64,000 nucleotides of DNA from Candidatus Pristimantibacillus lignocellulolyticus (lineage in GTDB: Bacteria; Bacillota; Bacilli; Paenibacillales; Paenibacillaceae): NCBI GenBank assembly GCA_023639215.1, contig CP097899.1, positions 2,295,001 through 2,359,000 on the forward strand, given 5' to 3'. The position numbers were made by a program, and so were the translations under genes. A model generated the notes under the pieces. It was given only the letters and a program-made list of their open reading frames with translations, searched no databases and was not told where the DNA came from. Of the stretch, positions 53,183 to 63,611 are shown piece by piece (position 1 is the first letter of the stretch; every line of letters begins with the position of its first letter).

Positions 53183-53944
53183 ATGCCAATTATTCAAGCT
53201 ATTGATCGTGCTTTAAAGATTATTGATTTATTCGACGAACAACAAACAGAGTTGAAAATTACAGAAATAAGTGAACAAATGTCTCTTCATAAAAGTACTG
53301 TTCACTCTTTATTGAAAACACTCCAATTGCATGGCTATATTCAACAGGACGAACAAAACGGAAAGTATCGCCTTGGTATGAGGTTTGCCGAGAAGGGGCA
53401 GTTATTTCTAAATCAGTTAGATTTACGGGATTTTGTACGTCCTTCCTTAAAAAAGTTATCTTCTTCTACGGGTCAAACAACACATTTGGTTACGCTAGAA
53501 AAAAATGAAGGTCTTTATATCGATAAGGTTGAAGGGGAGAAGGCTGCAATTCGTTATTCTCGTATTGGTAGAAGAGTACCCCTTTACACTAGTGCTGCGG
53601 GTAAAGTGCTAGCTGCATTTCAGAAACAGCCATTACGCCAACATTTAGTTATGTCCATTACGTTCGAGCAGAAGACGGAAAATACAATTCTTAATGCAAA
53701 AACCTATGAACAAGAATTAGAAACAGCCATTATTAATGGCTATGCAATTGATAATGAGGAGAATGAAGTAGGGGTTAGATGCGCCGCGGTTCCTATATTC
53801 AATCATAATGGTGAAATTCAGGGTGCTATTAGTTTATCGACGATGGTAGCATCGGTTGGAGATGAAGAATTGCAGGTATTTATTCAGCAGCTGAAACAGT
53901 CTGCGGATGAAATATCAGTAAAACTAGGCTATAGAGCGAAATAA
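53183..53944 (+). CDS. IclR-family regulator of the xylonate operon
   Basis: A 253-residue IclR regulator. The helix-turn-helix (residues 5-60) reads LKITEISEQMSLHKSTVHSL, ending in LLKTLQLHGYIQQDEQNGKYRLG; the ligand-binding domain carries LYTSAAGKVLAAFQ and GVRCAAVPIFNHNGEIQGAI, where relatives bind small organic acids. The start has GAGAGGAGA about 14 bases upstream. It leads the cluster, and the same palindrome stands before its gene and before the catabolic genes. A keto-acid intermediate of xylonate breakdown is the likely effector; this is an inference. Confidence 0.9.
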   Translation: MPIIQAIDRALKIIDLFDEQQTELKITEISEQMSLHKSTVHSLLKTLQLHGYIQQDEQNGKYRLGMRFAEKGQLFLNQLDLRDFVRPSLKKLSSSTGQTTHLVTLEKNEGLYIDKVEGEKAAIRYSRIGRRVPLYTSAAGKVLAAFQKQPLRQHLVMSITFEQKTENTILNAKTYEQELETAIINGYAIDNEENEVGVRCAAVPIFNHNGEIQGAISLSTMVASVGDEELQVFIQQLKQSADEISVKLGYRAK

Positions 53945-53989
53945 ATAGAATCTTGCAAAGCATAAAATCTAACTATTTAACGAAACACA

Positions 53990-54006
53990 GTTTTATATTA
54001 TAAAAC
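53990..54006. promoter_or_regulatory. IclR operator in front of the catabolic genes
   Basis: GTTTTATATTATAAAAC again, identical to 53138-53154, ending 15 bp before the start of the 2-keto-3-deoxyxylonate dehydratase gene and overlapping the region where the ribosome binding site and any promoter must lie. Confidence 0.8.
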
Positions 54007-54021
54007 AAAAGGGGTAATAAG

Positions 54022-54897
54022 ATGAGAATTATTCGTTATGTAGAAGAAGGAATAGTGAAAATAGGTTCAATTTCTGATGATTTATATTTATGTGAATTGG
54101 ATGTACATGACGCGATGGACGTATTTGATCAAGCGCAGAAAGCAGGTCTATCCGCATTAAACTATATTGTTGCTGATCGTGAAGGAAAGGAAATTAAACA
54201 GGTGAATTGGGATGAGTTGGAGATCACTTTACCTTTGGATGCTCCAGAAGTATGGGCGGCAGGTGTAACTTATGGTCGTAGTAAGGAAGCAAGAAATTAC
54301 GAGGCAACGGATGGCAAGCTAAATGAATTGACCTTTTACGATAAAGTATATGATGCAGAGAGACCAGAGCTATTTATGAAGTCAACTGCAGCTAGGACGG
54401 TAGGACCAGGTCAGGATGTATGCATCCGCAATGATTCTAATTGGCAGGTCCCTGAACCAGAGCTTGGACTTGTACTGAGTTCTTCAGGTGAAATTGTTGG
54501 TTATATCGTTGGAAATGATATGAGTTCGCGTGATATTGAGGGAGAAAATCCATTGTATCTACCGCAAGCAAAAGTTTGGCGCCAATCATGTTCAATTGGT
54601 CCAGCAATACGAATTGCTGAAACAGTAGGCAATCCTTACTCACTAGAAATGACTTTGCGTATTTATCGGGATGGTCAAATGGTTGTGGAAGAATCAGCGA
54701 ATACATCGCAATTGAAGCGAAAGCTTGAAGAGCTAGTATCGTTTCTAATTAGAGACAACGTGGTCTTTAATGGGACGGTATTGCTTACGGGGACGTGTAT
54801 AGTTCCGCCAAACCAATTTACTCTTATAGAGAATGATGTGATAGAAATTGATATTGAGAGCATTGGTAAGCTAGTGAATAGAGTGGCAAGAGCTTAA
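54022..54897 (+). CDS. FAH-family 2-keto-3-deoxy-D-xylonate dehydratase
   Basis: A 291-residue protein of the fumarylacetoacetate hydrolase superfamily. Metal-binding acidic residues are seen in [20 protein letters not shown], with [20 protein letters not shown] just after, a feature of the sugar-acid dehydratase branch. In the Weimberg pathway such an enzyme dehydrates 2-keto-3-deoxy-pentonate to 2-oxoglutarate semialdehyde. The assignment rests on the family plus the neighbours: a semialdehyde dehydrogenase and a YjhG-type xylonate dehydratase follow. AAGGGGT lies before the ATG and the operator just upstream. Confidence 0.82.
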   Translation: MRIIRYVEEGIVKIGSISDDLYLCELDVHDAMDVFDQAQKAGLSALNYIVADREGKEIKQVNWDELEITLPLDAPEVWAAGVTYGRSKEARNYEATDGKLNELTFYDKVYDAERPELFMKSTAARTVGPGQDVCIRNDSNWQVPEPELGLVLSSSGEIVGYIVGNDMSSRDIEGENPLYLPQAKVWRQSCSIGPAIRIAETVGNPYSLEMTLRIYRDGQMVVEESANTSQLKRKLEELVSFLIRDNVVFNGTVLLTGTCIVPPNQFTLIENDVIEIDIESIGKLVNRVARA

Positions 54898-54944
54898 TTA
54901 TCTCTGTAAGAGGTAGCTTATTATTCGATATGGAGGAGTTTAAA

Positions 54945-56408
54945 ATGACAAAAACAACTGAGCAAGTATATGGGAATTATGTTAATGGGGCATGGCAACT
55001 GCCTCAACAGGATGAAAGACAAAAAAGCATAAATCCAGCTAATCGAAATGAAGTAGTTGGCTGGTTGCCGAAAGCGACAAGTTCCCAGTTAGATGAAGCA
55101 GTCCAAGCTGCTGTCAATGCGAAGCAGGCATGGAGAAAGTTAGCAGGTGTGGAGCGAGGTAATTATTTATTCAAGGTAGCGAATATTTTAGAAGCTAGAC
55201 TTGATGAAGTGGCAGAGTCGATGACGAGAGAAATGGGAAAAACATTCCCAGAAGCAAAGGGAGAGACAGCTAGGGGCGTTGCTATTCTTCGCTATTATGC
55301 TGGAGAAGGAATGAGAAAAGTAGGTGATGTCATTCCAGCCTCTGATGCTGAAGCTTTAATGTTTACAACGAGAACTCCACTCGGTGTTGTAGGTGTTATT
55401 TCTCCGTGGAATTTCCCAGTTGCTATTCCGATCTGGAAAATTGCTCCTGCATTAATATATGGGAATACGATTGTATGGAAGCCAGCAACTGAAACGGGTG
55501 TCACAGCTGCTAAAATTATGGAATGTTTCCACGATGCGAAGCTACCATCAGGGGTATTAAATATGATTATTGGAAGCGGTGCCACGATTGGTCAAGGAAT
55601 TGCCGAGCATCGTCTAATAGATGGAGTTACCTTTACAGGCTCTAATAATGTTGGTAAGCAGGTTGGTCAGGCGGCACTTGCACGTGGTGCAAAATATCAA
55701 CTTGAAATGGGTGGAAAAAATCCAATTATTATAGCTAATGATGCGGATATTGATCTAGCAGTAGAAGCTACTATTAGCGGAGGTCTGAAATCCACAGGTC
55801 AGAAATGTACAGCAACGAGTAAAGTCATTGTAGAAAAAGGAATTTATGATGAGTTTAAACAAAAGCTTGTAGAAAAAGTAGAACAGCTAAAAGTAGGCGA
55901 TGGCATGGACGCTACAACATGGCTAGGTCCATGTGCCAACGAGAATCAGCACAATACGGTGCTACATTATATAGAGCAGGGTAAAAAGGAAGGTGCTACT
56001 CTATTAGTCGGTGGAGTCGTTCCGACCGATGAGAGCTTGAAGGATGGCTTCTTTGTAAAGCCTACTATTTTTGAACATGTCACTTTAGATATGAAGATTG
56101 CTAAGGAAGAAATTTTTGGACCGTTTCTAGCATTGATCGAGGTAGATAGCTTCGAAGAAGCAATTAGAGCTGCTAATGACTCCGAATTTGGCTTAAGTGC
56201 TTCAATTTATACACAAAATATTAGTAGAATGCTTTCCTTCATTCATGATATGGAGGCAGGTATGGTACGTGTAAATGCCGAAACAGCGGGTGTTGAATTA
56301 CAGGCTCCATTTGGCGGAATGAAGCAATCTAGTTCCCATTCTCGTGAGCAGGGGCAAGCGGCAATTGAATTTTATACAGCAATCAAAACAGTATATATAA
56401 AAGGGTAA
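54945..56408 (+). CDS. 2-oxoglutarate semialdehyde dehydrogenase (aldehyde dehydrogenase family)
   Basis: A 487-residue NAD(P)-dependent aldehyde dehydrogenase. The cofactor-binding [20 protein letters not shown], the active-site glutamate in [11 protein letters not shown], and the catalytic cysteine in [12 protein letters not shown] are in place. The closest named type is the KGSADH/YcbD group, which oxidises the product of the preceding enzyme to 2-oxoglutarate. ATG 54945 follows TGGAGGAG; the frame from 54930 has no better start. It is the last chemical step of the xylonate pathway in this operon. Confidence 0.88.
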   Translation: MTKTTEQVYGNYVNGAWQLPQQDERQKSINPANRNEVVGWLPKATSSQLDEAVQAAVNAKQAWRKLAGVERGNYLFKVANILEARLDEVAESMTREMGKTFPEAKGETARGVAILRYYAGEGMRKVGDVIPASDAEALMFTTRTPLGVVGVISPWNFPVAIPIWKIAPALIYGNTIVWKPATETGVTAAKIMECFHDAKLPSGVLNMIIGSGATIGQGIAEHRLIDGVTFTGSNNVGKQVGQAALARGAKYQLEMGGKNPIIIANDADIDLAVEATISGGLKSTGQKCTATSKVIVEKGIYDEFKQKLVEKVEQLKVGDGMDATTWLGPCANENQHNTVLHYIEQGKKEGATLLVGGVVPTDESLKDGFFVKPTIFEHVTLDMKIAKEEIFGPFLALIEVDSFEEAIRAANDSEFGLSASIYTQNISRMLSFIHDMEAGMVRVNAETAGVELQAPFGGMKQSSSHSREQGQAAIEFYTAIKTVYIKG

Positions 56409-56467
56409 TTGTCATTTGAGGTAGATAAATTGATCATTCGCTATATCGGTTAAGGAGGATTATCACT

Positions 56468-58477
56468 ATGGGAATAGACGATATTATGGGTTCACCTACA
56501 GAGAAGCAATATCAATTGTTCACTCATGCAGCTGGGCCATCGGGAAAGCTGCCACTAACTCCAGAAATGCTGTTGCATTCACCAAGCGGCGATTTGTTCG
56601 GAATGTCACAAAATGTGGGAATGGGCTGGAAGCCAAGTAAATTGCTTGGTAAGCAAATGCTCATACTAGGCACGCAAGGCGGCATAAAGGATGAGCTAGG
56701 TCAGCCGATTGCACTTGGCTATCATACTGGGCATTGGGAAATTAGCGACTTAATGAAATCAGTTGCTAATGAAATCAATGAGAGTGGAGGAATACCGTTT
56801 GCTGGTTTTGTCAGCGATCCATGTGACGGAAGATCCCAAGGGACTACAGGGATGTTTGATTCCTTACCATATCGCAACGATGCAGCCATTGTGCTAAGAA
56901 GATTAATTCGATCTCTACCTCAGCGCGCAGCAGTCATTGGTGTGGGTACATGTGATAAAGGGTTACCAGCTATGATGCTTGCAATAGCAGGCTCACCTCA
57001 GCTTCCTGGTATTATTGTGCCTGGAGGTGTTACTCTTCCTCCAACATCAGGGGAAGATGCAGGTAAAATTCAGACGATTGGTGCAAGGTATGCCAATGGA
57101 GATTTGAGTCTAGAAGAAGCTGCTGACTTAGGATGTCGTGCCTGTGCAACACCAGGAGGAGGGTGTCAATTTCTGGGTACCGCTGGAACTGCCCAGGTTA
57201 TTGCTGAAGCGATGGGACTGACTGTTCCTCATGCTGCTTTAGCACCATCTGGGCAAGAAATTTGGCATGAAATGGCTAGACAGTCTGCAAGAGCGGCTAC
57301 TCAAATGGTGAGTAGTGGGCTCAAAACGAAAGATATACTTACGGACGATGCAATCTACAATGCAATGGTTGTCCATGCTGCATTCGGTGGTTCTACAAAT
57401 CTACTATTGCATATTCCTGCAATTGCACATGCTGCAGGACTTCATATTCCAACAGTACAAGAATGGGCCGAAGTTAATCGTAAAGTTCCTAGACTTGTAA
57501 GTGTACTACCAAATGGCCCACATCCGCATACAACGGTACGTGCTTTTCTGGCAGGTGGCGTTCCAGAAGTGATGCTTCATCTTAGGAAACTAGGTGTATT
57601 GCGTGAGCATGCATTGACAGTAACAGGTCAAACTATTGGCGAAGTACTGGATTGGTGGGAGAAAAGTGAACGTAGAGTAGTTATGAAGCAAACGTTGATT
57701 AAATTAGATGGCGTACAGCCTGAAGAAGTCATCTTTGCTCCAGAGCAGGCAAAACTAGCAGGATTAACGTCAACGGTAACCTTCCCGCTTGGTAATATTG
57801 CACCTGAAGGATCTGTCATTAAGTCAACAGCGATTGATCCATCTAAAGTAAGTGCTGAAGGTATTTTTCATCATGTCGGTAGAGCAAAGGTATTTACAAC
57901 AGAACGAGCAGCGATTACTGCAATTAAAAATAAAGGTATTGAAGCCGGAGATGTACTCGTATTGATCGGTCGTGGTCCCTCTGGTACAGGTATGGAGGAA
58001 ACGTATCAGCTGACATCGGCATTAAAGCATTTATCTTTCGGTAAAGATGTTGCTCTAATTACGGATGCTCGTTTCTCTGGTGTATCGACAGGTGCATGCA
58101 TCGGTCACATAGGACCAGAGGCATTGGCAGGAGGACCAGTTGGCAAGCTCAGAACGGGAGATTGGATCGATATTCGTATACAATTACGTACGCTGGAGGG
58201 TTCCATTCATATGGTTGGTGATGGTGAAGCTCCTGTGAGTATGGATGAGGGTACTACAATATTAGCACAAAGAGAAGCGCATCCCGAGTTAAGAGCAGAT
58301 CCTGATCTGCCAGATGATACGAGATTGTGGGCAGCTCTGCAAGCAGCAAGTGGCGGTACATGGCGTGGCTGCATCTATGACGTAGAGCGTATCAAAGCTT
58401 TTCTTGATATTGGCATGCGCTCCGAGGAAGGTCAGCAATTATTACAATCCTACTTAGAAAGTGACGGTGTTTCATAA
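56468..58477 (+). CDS. D-xylonate dehydratase, YjhG/YagF type
   Basis: A 669-residue dehydratase of the IlvD/Edd superfamily, close in length and in motif order to E. coli YjhG and YagF. Recognisable segments are [20 protein letters not shown], the FeS cysteine regions [12 protein letters not shown] and [32 protein letters not shown], and [20 protein letters not shown]. It converts D-xylonate to 2-keto-3-deoxyxylonate, the first committed step of this operon. ATG 56468 follows AAGGAGG. Its stop codon overlaps the start of the xylosidase gene as TAATG. Relatives also accept other aldonates, so arabinonate or related acids cannot be excluded. Confidence 0.9.
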   Translation: MGIDDIMGSPTEKQYQLFTHAAGPSGKLPLTPEMLLHSPSGDLFGMSQNVGMGWKPSKLLGKQMLILGTQGGIKDELGQPIALGYHTGHWEISDLMKSVANEINESGGIPFAGFVSDPCDGRSQGTTGMFDSLPYRNDAAIVLRRLIRSLPQRAAVIGVGTCDKGLPAMMLAIAGSPQLPGIIVPGGVTLPPTSGEDAGKIQTIGARYANGDLSLEEAADLGCRACATPGGGCQFLGTAGTAQVIAEAMGLTVPHAALAPSGQEIWHEMARQSARAATQMVSSGLKTKDILTDDAIYNAMVVHAAFGGSTNLLLHIPAIAHAAGLHIPTVQEWAEVNRKVPRLVSVLPNGPHPHTTVRAFLAGGVPEVMLHLRKLGVLREHALTVTGQTIGEVLDWWEKSERRVVMKQTLIKLDGVQPEEVIFAPEQAKLAGLTSTVTFPLGNIAPEGSVIKSTAIDPSKVSAEGIFHHVGRAKVFTTERAAITAIKNKGIEAGDVLVLIGRGPSGTGMEETYQLTSALKHLSFGKDVALITDARFSGVSTGACIGHIGPEALAGGPVGKLRTGDWIDIRIQLRTLEGSIHMVGDGEAPVSMDEGTTILAQREAHPELRADPDLPDDTRLWAALQAASGGTWRGCIYDVERIKAFLDIGMRSEEGQQLLQSYLESDGVS

Positions 58478-60051
58478 TGAAAATTACAAATCCAATCCTG
58501 CCAGGGTTTCATCCCGACCCGTCTATTATTCGCGTAGAAGATGATTATTATATTGCAACGTCAACCTTTGAGTGGTTTCCTGGTGTTATCATTTACCATT
58601 CTAGGGACTTAGTAAATTATCGTCCATTAACGACTGTGCTGCGCTCTGCTTCTCAGCTAAATATGGTTGGAGATCTTGATTCTGGTGGGGTTTGGGCACC
58701 TTGTCTAAGCTATAGCAATGGGATTTATTATTTGATTTATACTGATGTAGTAAGCAGAATGGGTGCATTTAAAGATACACATAATTATATGGTTACAGCA
58801 ACCGATATCATGGGACCGTGGTCCGAGCCTATTTATCTAAATAGCAGTGGTTTTGATCCATCGCTGTTTCATGATGATGATGGTAAGAAGTGGCTAGTCA
58901 ATATGCTGTGGGATCATCGAAAAGGAACCAATTCCTTTGCTGGTATCGTATTGCAGCAATATTGCACTGAGCAGCAGCAATTGGTTGGTGAGCGTAAGCT
59001 AATCTTCAAGGGAACGGAATTGAGATTAACAGAAGCCCCTCATCTATACAAGCGAAATGGTTATTACTATCTTATTACGGCAGAGGGTGGCACTCAATAT
59101 GAGCATGCTGTGACGTTAGCACGCGCAGAGCATATTGATGGTCCTTATATTGTATCACCGAATCATCCGATCTTAACTTCTATACATAAGCCAGAGATTG
59201 CGCTACAAAAGGCAGGCCACGGCTCACTAGTAGAAACGCAACACGGAGATTGGTATATGGTTCATTTGGTAGGTAGACCAACTGTAGATAAATATTGTAC
59301 GTTAGGTAGAGAAACTGCGATTCAACGTATGAGCTGGACAGAGGATAATTGGCTGGAATTAGAAGGTGGCGGTAATGAACCAAAAGCCGAAGTTACTGCG
59401 CCGAACTTACCATTACACTCGTTTCCTGTGATACCTGAGTTAGATCATTTTGATGAGCAGGAGCTAGGGCTTCAATGGTGTTCACTACGTATTCCAACAG
59501 AATCAACATGGGTGTCATTAAACGAGAGAAGGGGATACTTGCGAATAAAAGGCCAGGAGTCGATGAGTTCCGTGCATCGGCAAAGTATTATTGCAAGAAG
59601 GCAGCAAGCTTTTAATTGCGAGATTGAAACAATAATTCAATTTGAACCCGAGCATTTTCAACAAATGGCAGGCTTGATTTTATATTATAATACAGCAGAC
59701 TATGTGTATTTGCGAGTGACGCATCATGAGCAATTAGGTAAATGTCTAGGCATCGTTCAATCGGTCGAAGGAGTTTACGATGAATGCTTAACAAGTGATA
59801 TCCCATTGCTAGCAAATACTGAATATCGATTAAAAGCAGTTATTCTTCGTGAAATGGTACAATTTTATTATGCAGCATTAGACGAGGAGTGGCAGCCAGT
59901 AGGGGAAGCGATTTCTATTGTTCACTTGTCTGATGAGTTTGGAAATTATATTCGTTTTACAGGTACTTTTTTAGGAATGTGTGCTCAGGACTTAAGCGGT
60001 ATGAGAAAACATGCAGATTTTGATTACTTTATATACAAAGAATTAAGCTGA
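58477..60051 (+). CDS. xynB: beta-xylosidase, glycoside hydrolase family 43
   Basis: A 524-residue GH43 enzyme. The five-bladed propeller (about 1-310) holds the catalytic residues: Asp14 in FHPDPSIIRVEDDYY, an aspartate in SGFDPSLFHDDDG (near residue 128), and the general acid in LRLTEAPHLYKR (near residue 187). A lectin-like C-terminal domain follows. There is no signal peptide, so it acts in the cytoplasm on imported xylo-oligosaccharides. Translation is coupled to the xylonate dehydratase (TAATG), so hydrolysis and oxidation of xylose are made together. Arabinofuranosidase activity also occurs in the family and cannot be ruled out. Confidence 0.9.
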   Translation: MKITNPILPGFHPDPSIIRVEDDYYIATSTFEWFPGVIIYHSRDLVNYRPLTTVLRSASQLNMVGDLDSGGVWAPCLSYSNGIYYLIYTDVVSRMGAFKDTHNYMVTATDIMGPWSEPIYLNSSGFDPSLFHDDDGKKWLVNMLWDHRKGTNSFAGIVLQQYCTEQQQLVGERKLIFKGTELRLTEAPHLYKRNGYYYLITAEGGTQYEHAVTLARAEHIDGPYIVSPNHPILTSIHKPEIALQKAGHGSLVETQHGDWYMVHLVGRPTVDKYCTLGRETAIQRMSWTEDNWLELEGGGNEPKAEVTAPNLPLHSFPVIPELDHFDEQELGLQWCSLRIPTESTWVSLNERRGYLRIKGQESMSSVHRQSIIARRQQAFNCEIETIIQFEPEHFQQMAGLILYYNTADYVYLRVTHHEQLGKCLGIVQSVEGVYDECLTSDIPLLANTEYRLKAVILREMVQFYYAALDEEWQPVGEAISIVHLSDEFGNYIRFTGTFLGMCAQDLSGMRKHADFDYFIYKELS

Positions 60052-60138
60052 CGTTTGCTTGTTAACAGCGCTGCGAACATACATGAAGAGCAAAACTAAA
60101 ATCGATAAAAGTAAGGCGCTACTTAAAATACACTGCTT

Positions 60139-60188
60139 CCTATAGTCTGGATACTTGAAAAAAGTGTTCAGACTATAGGTGTTTTTTT
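60139..60188 (+). terminator. terminator of the xylonate-xylosidase operon
   Basis: CCTATAGTCTG and its complement form an 11-bp perfect outer stem, extended by ACTT/AAGT, followed by a run of seven T residues. Confidence 0.9.
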
Positions 60189-60279
60189 ATTAACCGAATG
60201 TATTGCAAGTGCAACATTTGGCAACAAATGTTGCAACAATATGAATTCAAAATAAAGCGAGCTCATATTAAACTCTATT

Positions 60280-60293
60280 TGTAAGCGCATACA
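60280..60293 (+). promoter_or_regulatory. cre-like site before the decayed permease
   Basis: TGTAAGCGCATACA matches the catabolite-response consensus at 13 of 14 positions. It lies about 40 bp before the first coding remains of the sugar permease, as expected for a carbon-controlled transport operon that has since decayed. Confidence 0.5.
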
Positions 60294-60319
60294 TCAAGTG
60301 CTTATTTCTAAAAATCAAT

Positions 60320-60615
60320 CTATCCGCTGATCAAATTGTTTTTGTTAGTTTTAATTTTGACGGATATACGAAGGCATATGATATTGTTGGCTTTAAAAAT
60401 TTTGTGCGATATTTGTTGGTGATGCAATTACATCCATTTCCTACACGTTATTTTTGACATTGCTTAGCATAGGCAATGTCCATCGTCTTATTTCTAATTG
60501 TATTAGCGATAGCGATCTTCCAAGTTACAGTAATGCAACGAAGAGAGTAGTGCTTACAATGACAAAAACCTCTGAAAAACAGTTATGGATTCTAGACATA
60601 CTTTGTAGCATATAG
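60320..60615 (+). pseudogene. decayed sugar ABC permease genes
   Basis: Pieces of a MalF-like permease can be read in different frames: SFNFDGYTKAYDIVGFKNFV, then FVGDAITSISYTLFLTLLSI, then SIVLFLIVLAIAIFQVTVMQ followed by RREE, the usual end of such proteins. The typical start of a second permease, MTKTSEKQLWILDILC, follows but stops after 18 codons (60559-60615). Frameshifts and deletions of most of the coding region leave no intact gene. I infer a lost transporter for xylan-derived sugars, judging by its neighbours. Confidence 0.6.
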
Positions 60616-60778
60616 TCGCCTCTGGCGCTGTCAAAGGCTAGAACACACTTAAGCCAAGTCATATCTATTATTATGCTGGGGGGGTGATTAGGTTCGTTTT
60701 CATTTTGTAGGCGATAGTCATGTTGTCAAACTGTAAGGAGTGGAAAAAATTCAAGGTGTAAGAGAGGAGTTGTAGGTA

Positions 60779-63598
60779 ATGCGCAAAATAAGATCAGTTG
60801 TGGCTCTCATGGCTTGCTTTATTATGGTAACAGGTCTAATGGTATTCAACTTACCTGAGACCAAGGCGGCGGCAGCGCCAGAACCAAACGATACGTGGAG
60901 GCAGGTTGACCCTACTGAAGTCAAGATTGGAAAAAGCTATCTCATCGTGTCCGAACACGGCGCACTTGTTAACGCTCAAGCGATAATCAACACACCTGGC
61001 GACGTAACTGGCGACACTAATATTGGCATGGCATCTAAGCCCGTGACGATTGAAGACGGTTTCGTTACTTCCGAAGTGACGGATGACATGATCTGGCAGT
61101 TTGGCCTTGGCGCAAACAATGCGGCGGCATCTGGCGGACTTGGTGAAGGCAATGGCTACTATGTATTGAATAACGCTCCTGGCGCAGGCGGAGGCACGGA
61201 ACCACTGAGAAGAGAATCAAGCTTCAACGCGCAGCATGCACCCCTCAACACGGTCGGTGCAGCCATCAATGGCAACCAGCAGAGCATGTTGCTGCATGTT
61301 TTGGATGAAGCGGAAGGCACAGTGTCAATGTACATTTGGGGCGGGAACAACCAGTGGAACTTTGCCCTGACGAGTACGGTGGACGGCTTTATTGCGAAGA
61401 GCAAGGCAGCGAACACGACGAGCGCGGCTCAACTGCTTCAGCAGATGCAGGAGTCACCGTCATTGCGACTATATGAACCAAACGTGACTGTCGGCACTCA
61501 GCACTACGTCATGGCGTCATCTGGCGAGAACGGCAGTATAAGCCCATCCTCCCTGGCAGGCCATGTTTGGGTAAATGATGGCGATGATGTGACCTTCACG
61601 TTACAACCAGCGTTCGGGTTTGAAGTTAACAAGGTTATGGTTAACGGCGTAGAAGTGGCTGTAACAGACAACACATACACAATAGAGAACGTAACATCAA
61701 GCGACACAAAGATCCACGTGACATTCAAGCCTGTTACAAACGCAGCGGATTTACCATTCACAGTGTATAACGACATATTCTCTGTCGGCAACGTCACTAC
61801 AGCCGTCATCATCGATCTTGGCGATGACAACGCGGCAAACCTTGCCGATCTGAGTGCCGACATGTTCAAGGCGGCCGCAGTGAACACCAGGCTTGATGGC
61901 TCGACCATGATATTTGACGGCTTGCGCAAAATCACCAGAGTATATGTAAACAATGATCCTGAGCCGCTTGGCTACATATCGCCTGCACCAGGAACTGACA
62001 ACCTCGTAACTGATATGCCTCTGAGCGGACGCTACATCATCGTTGAATTTGAGTTTTGGAATGCCAATGGTTATACATCTGGCGCAATGGTTTCAGGAAA
62101 CTTGCAAAACGCATTCTCAACGCTCCTTAATTACCGCGTCAATGTGGATCGTGAGATCAGGTTGACAGACGGCTCCACCATAACTCCGAGATTCACTCAA
62201 GCAGCGGTAGTAAACCCAGCACTCGACAAGTTTGTCTCCGACAAAACGAACCCAGGCGAAACAAACAACATGGACATCCTAATTTCAATCGATGAATCAT
62301 GGGAAGACAACGGTCCTCTCCCGTTGTTCATCTACAATCATGGCGGTGGCCGCGGCGGCCCTTCGGGGGACTACTTCGCCCCAATGCAAACCGCGAACGG
62401 TGCAGCAGTGCTTTCTAAGCTCCAACTGGATAACCCTGGAAAGTACAACGCTCATATCATAGCTACACAGAACCACACTAACAATCAGGCTAACAACGAG
62501 GCTCTTATGGCATACGTGGAGGGACTTGCTGCTGAGGGCAAAGTAGATCTGAGCAGAATCTACATGTCAGGCTTCTCGATGGGCAGCATGTACACAATTG
62601 GTTTCTATGAACGCAATCCTGAGTTCCTCGCAGCAATCGTTCCGCTTGCAGGGGGCACCTTGCCAAGCGTGGCACAGCTTACAGCGAACCCAGAACTTAC
62701 AAAAACTTCGATATGGGCGCATACACATAAAAATGACGGCGCTGGTAATTCATGGACTTCGTATTTCACAACAGGCGCTGGCGCAAGCGGTTTATATTTA
62801 GAAGCTAACGTGAATGTTCTGGAAACCAACCAAGCTTTTAATTTCCCGTACTACGGCTTTGACTGGACACCGCACGAAACTGAAGCCCAAGTGTATAGCA
62901 ACCTTCTTGGTCAATCAAACGCCAGCTTCAGGTATGGCCCAAGCCAAGAAGAGTACGCAGATAAGAACATTTTTGATTGGATGTTCGATCAGAATAGAAA
63001 CTCGACTACTAGCTCAGCAACTTTGTCAGGTCCAGCTTTAGTGCAGTTTGGTGATACATTCGATGTGACCTACGGTCTTGAAAGCTTGAAACAAGAAGTG
63101 TATGCACAAGACATTACGATTGAGTACGATGCTGATAAGCTGGAGCTTATAGGTGAGCCAGTGTCTGTGGATACTGAGAAGTTTGTTATTGTAGAAACGG
63201 ATAAGCAAGAAGGAATTATTCGGATACTCGGTATTCATTTGAATGAAAGCGCAAATAATCCAAATCAGGATTTCATTAAACTTAGCTTCAAAGCCAAGGC
63301 TACAGCAGGAATAGCAAATATTGAGGTGACGCAACTTTTGCTTGCCGATGGTGAAGGAGTAGAAGGGAACATAGATGGAAATACGCATTCAGTTGAGATT
63401 CGCAAACCTGTAGTACCAGGTGACGTCAATGATGACGATAGAGTAAGCGTTGGTGACTTGGCTCTACTTGCTAAAGCCTATGGTAAATCTTCTAGTAGTC
63501 CAGATTGGAATCTAGTGAAGCAGTACGACTTGAATAAAGATGGCACAATCGATATTGAAGACCTTGTTCAATTGGCTCGTCTCATTCTGAATAAATAA
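60779..63598 (+). CDS. secreted esterase-like protein with both a cohesin and a dockerin
   Basis: A 939-residue secreted protein. Residues 1-31 are a signal peptide ending ETKAAAA. Next comes an unrecognised N-terminal domain, then a bacterial-repeat domain near 245-320 (NGSISPSSLAGHVWVNDGDD). An alpha/beta-hydrolase domain of the PHB depolymerase/feruloyl-esterase kind follows: LFIYNHGGGRGGPSGD, then YMSGFSMGSMYTIGF with Ser600 as nucleophile. A cohesin domain (about 745-872) and a type I dockerin (880-939, with DVNDDDRVSVGDLALL and DLNKDGTIDIEDLVQL Ca loops) end the chain. The first 750 codons are GC-rich; the cohesin-dockerin part is AT-rich, so the gene looks like a fusion. AGAGGAG precedes the ATG. 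Confidence 0.85.
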   Translation: MRKIRSVVALMACFIMVTGLMVFNLPETKAAAAPEPNDTWRQVDPTEVKIGKSYLIVSEHGALVNAQAIINTPGDVTGDTNIGMASKPVTIEDGFVTSEVTDDMIWQFGLGANNAAASGGLGEGNGYYVLNNAPGAGGGTEPLRRESSFNAQHAPLNTVGAAINGNQQSMLLHVLDEAEGTVSMYIWGGNNQWNFALTSTVDGFIAKSKAANTTSAAQLLQQMQESPSLRLYEPNVTVGTQHYVMASSGENGSISPSSLAGHVWVNDGDDVTFTLQPAFGFEVNKVMVNGVEVAVTDNTYTIENVTSSDTKIHVTFKPVTNAADLPFTVYNDIFSVGNVTTAVIIDLGDDNAANLADLSADMFKAAAVNTRLDGSTMIFDGLRKITRVYVNNDPEPLGYISPAPGTDNLVTDMPLSGRYIIVEFEFWNANGYTSGAMVSGNLQNAFSTLLNYRVNVDREIRLTDGSTITPRFTQAAVVNPALDKFVSDKTNPGETNNMDILISIDESWEDNGPLPLFIYNHGGGRGGPSGDYFAPMQTANGAAVLSKLQLDNPGKYNAHIIATQNHTNNQANNEALMAYVEGLAAEGKVDLSRIYMSGFSMGSMYTIGFYERNPEFLAAIVPLAGGTLPSVAQLTANPELTKTSIWAHTHKNDGAGNSWTSYFTTGAGASGLYLEANVNVLETNQAFNFPYYGFDWTPHETEAQVYSNLLGQSNASFRYGPSQEEYADKNIFDWMFDQNRNSTTSSATLSGPALVQFGDTFDVTYGLESLKQEVYAQDITIEYDADKLELIGEPVSVDTEKFVIVETDKQEGIIRILGIHLNESANNPNQDFIKLSFKAKATAGIANIEVTQLLLADGEGVEGNIDGNTHSVEIRKPVVPGDVNDDDRVSVGDLALLAKAYGKSSSSPDWNLVKQYDLNKDGTIDIEDLVQLARLILNK

Positions 63599-63611
63599 TT
63601 TCTAATACAGC

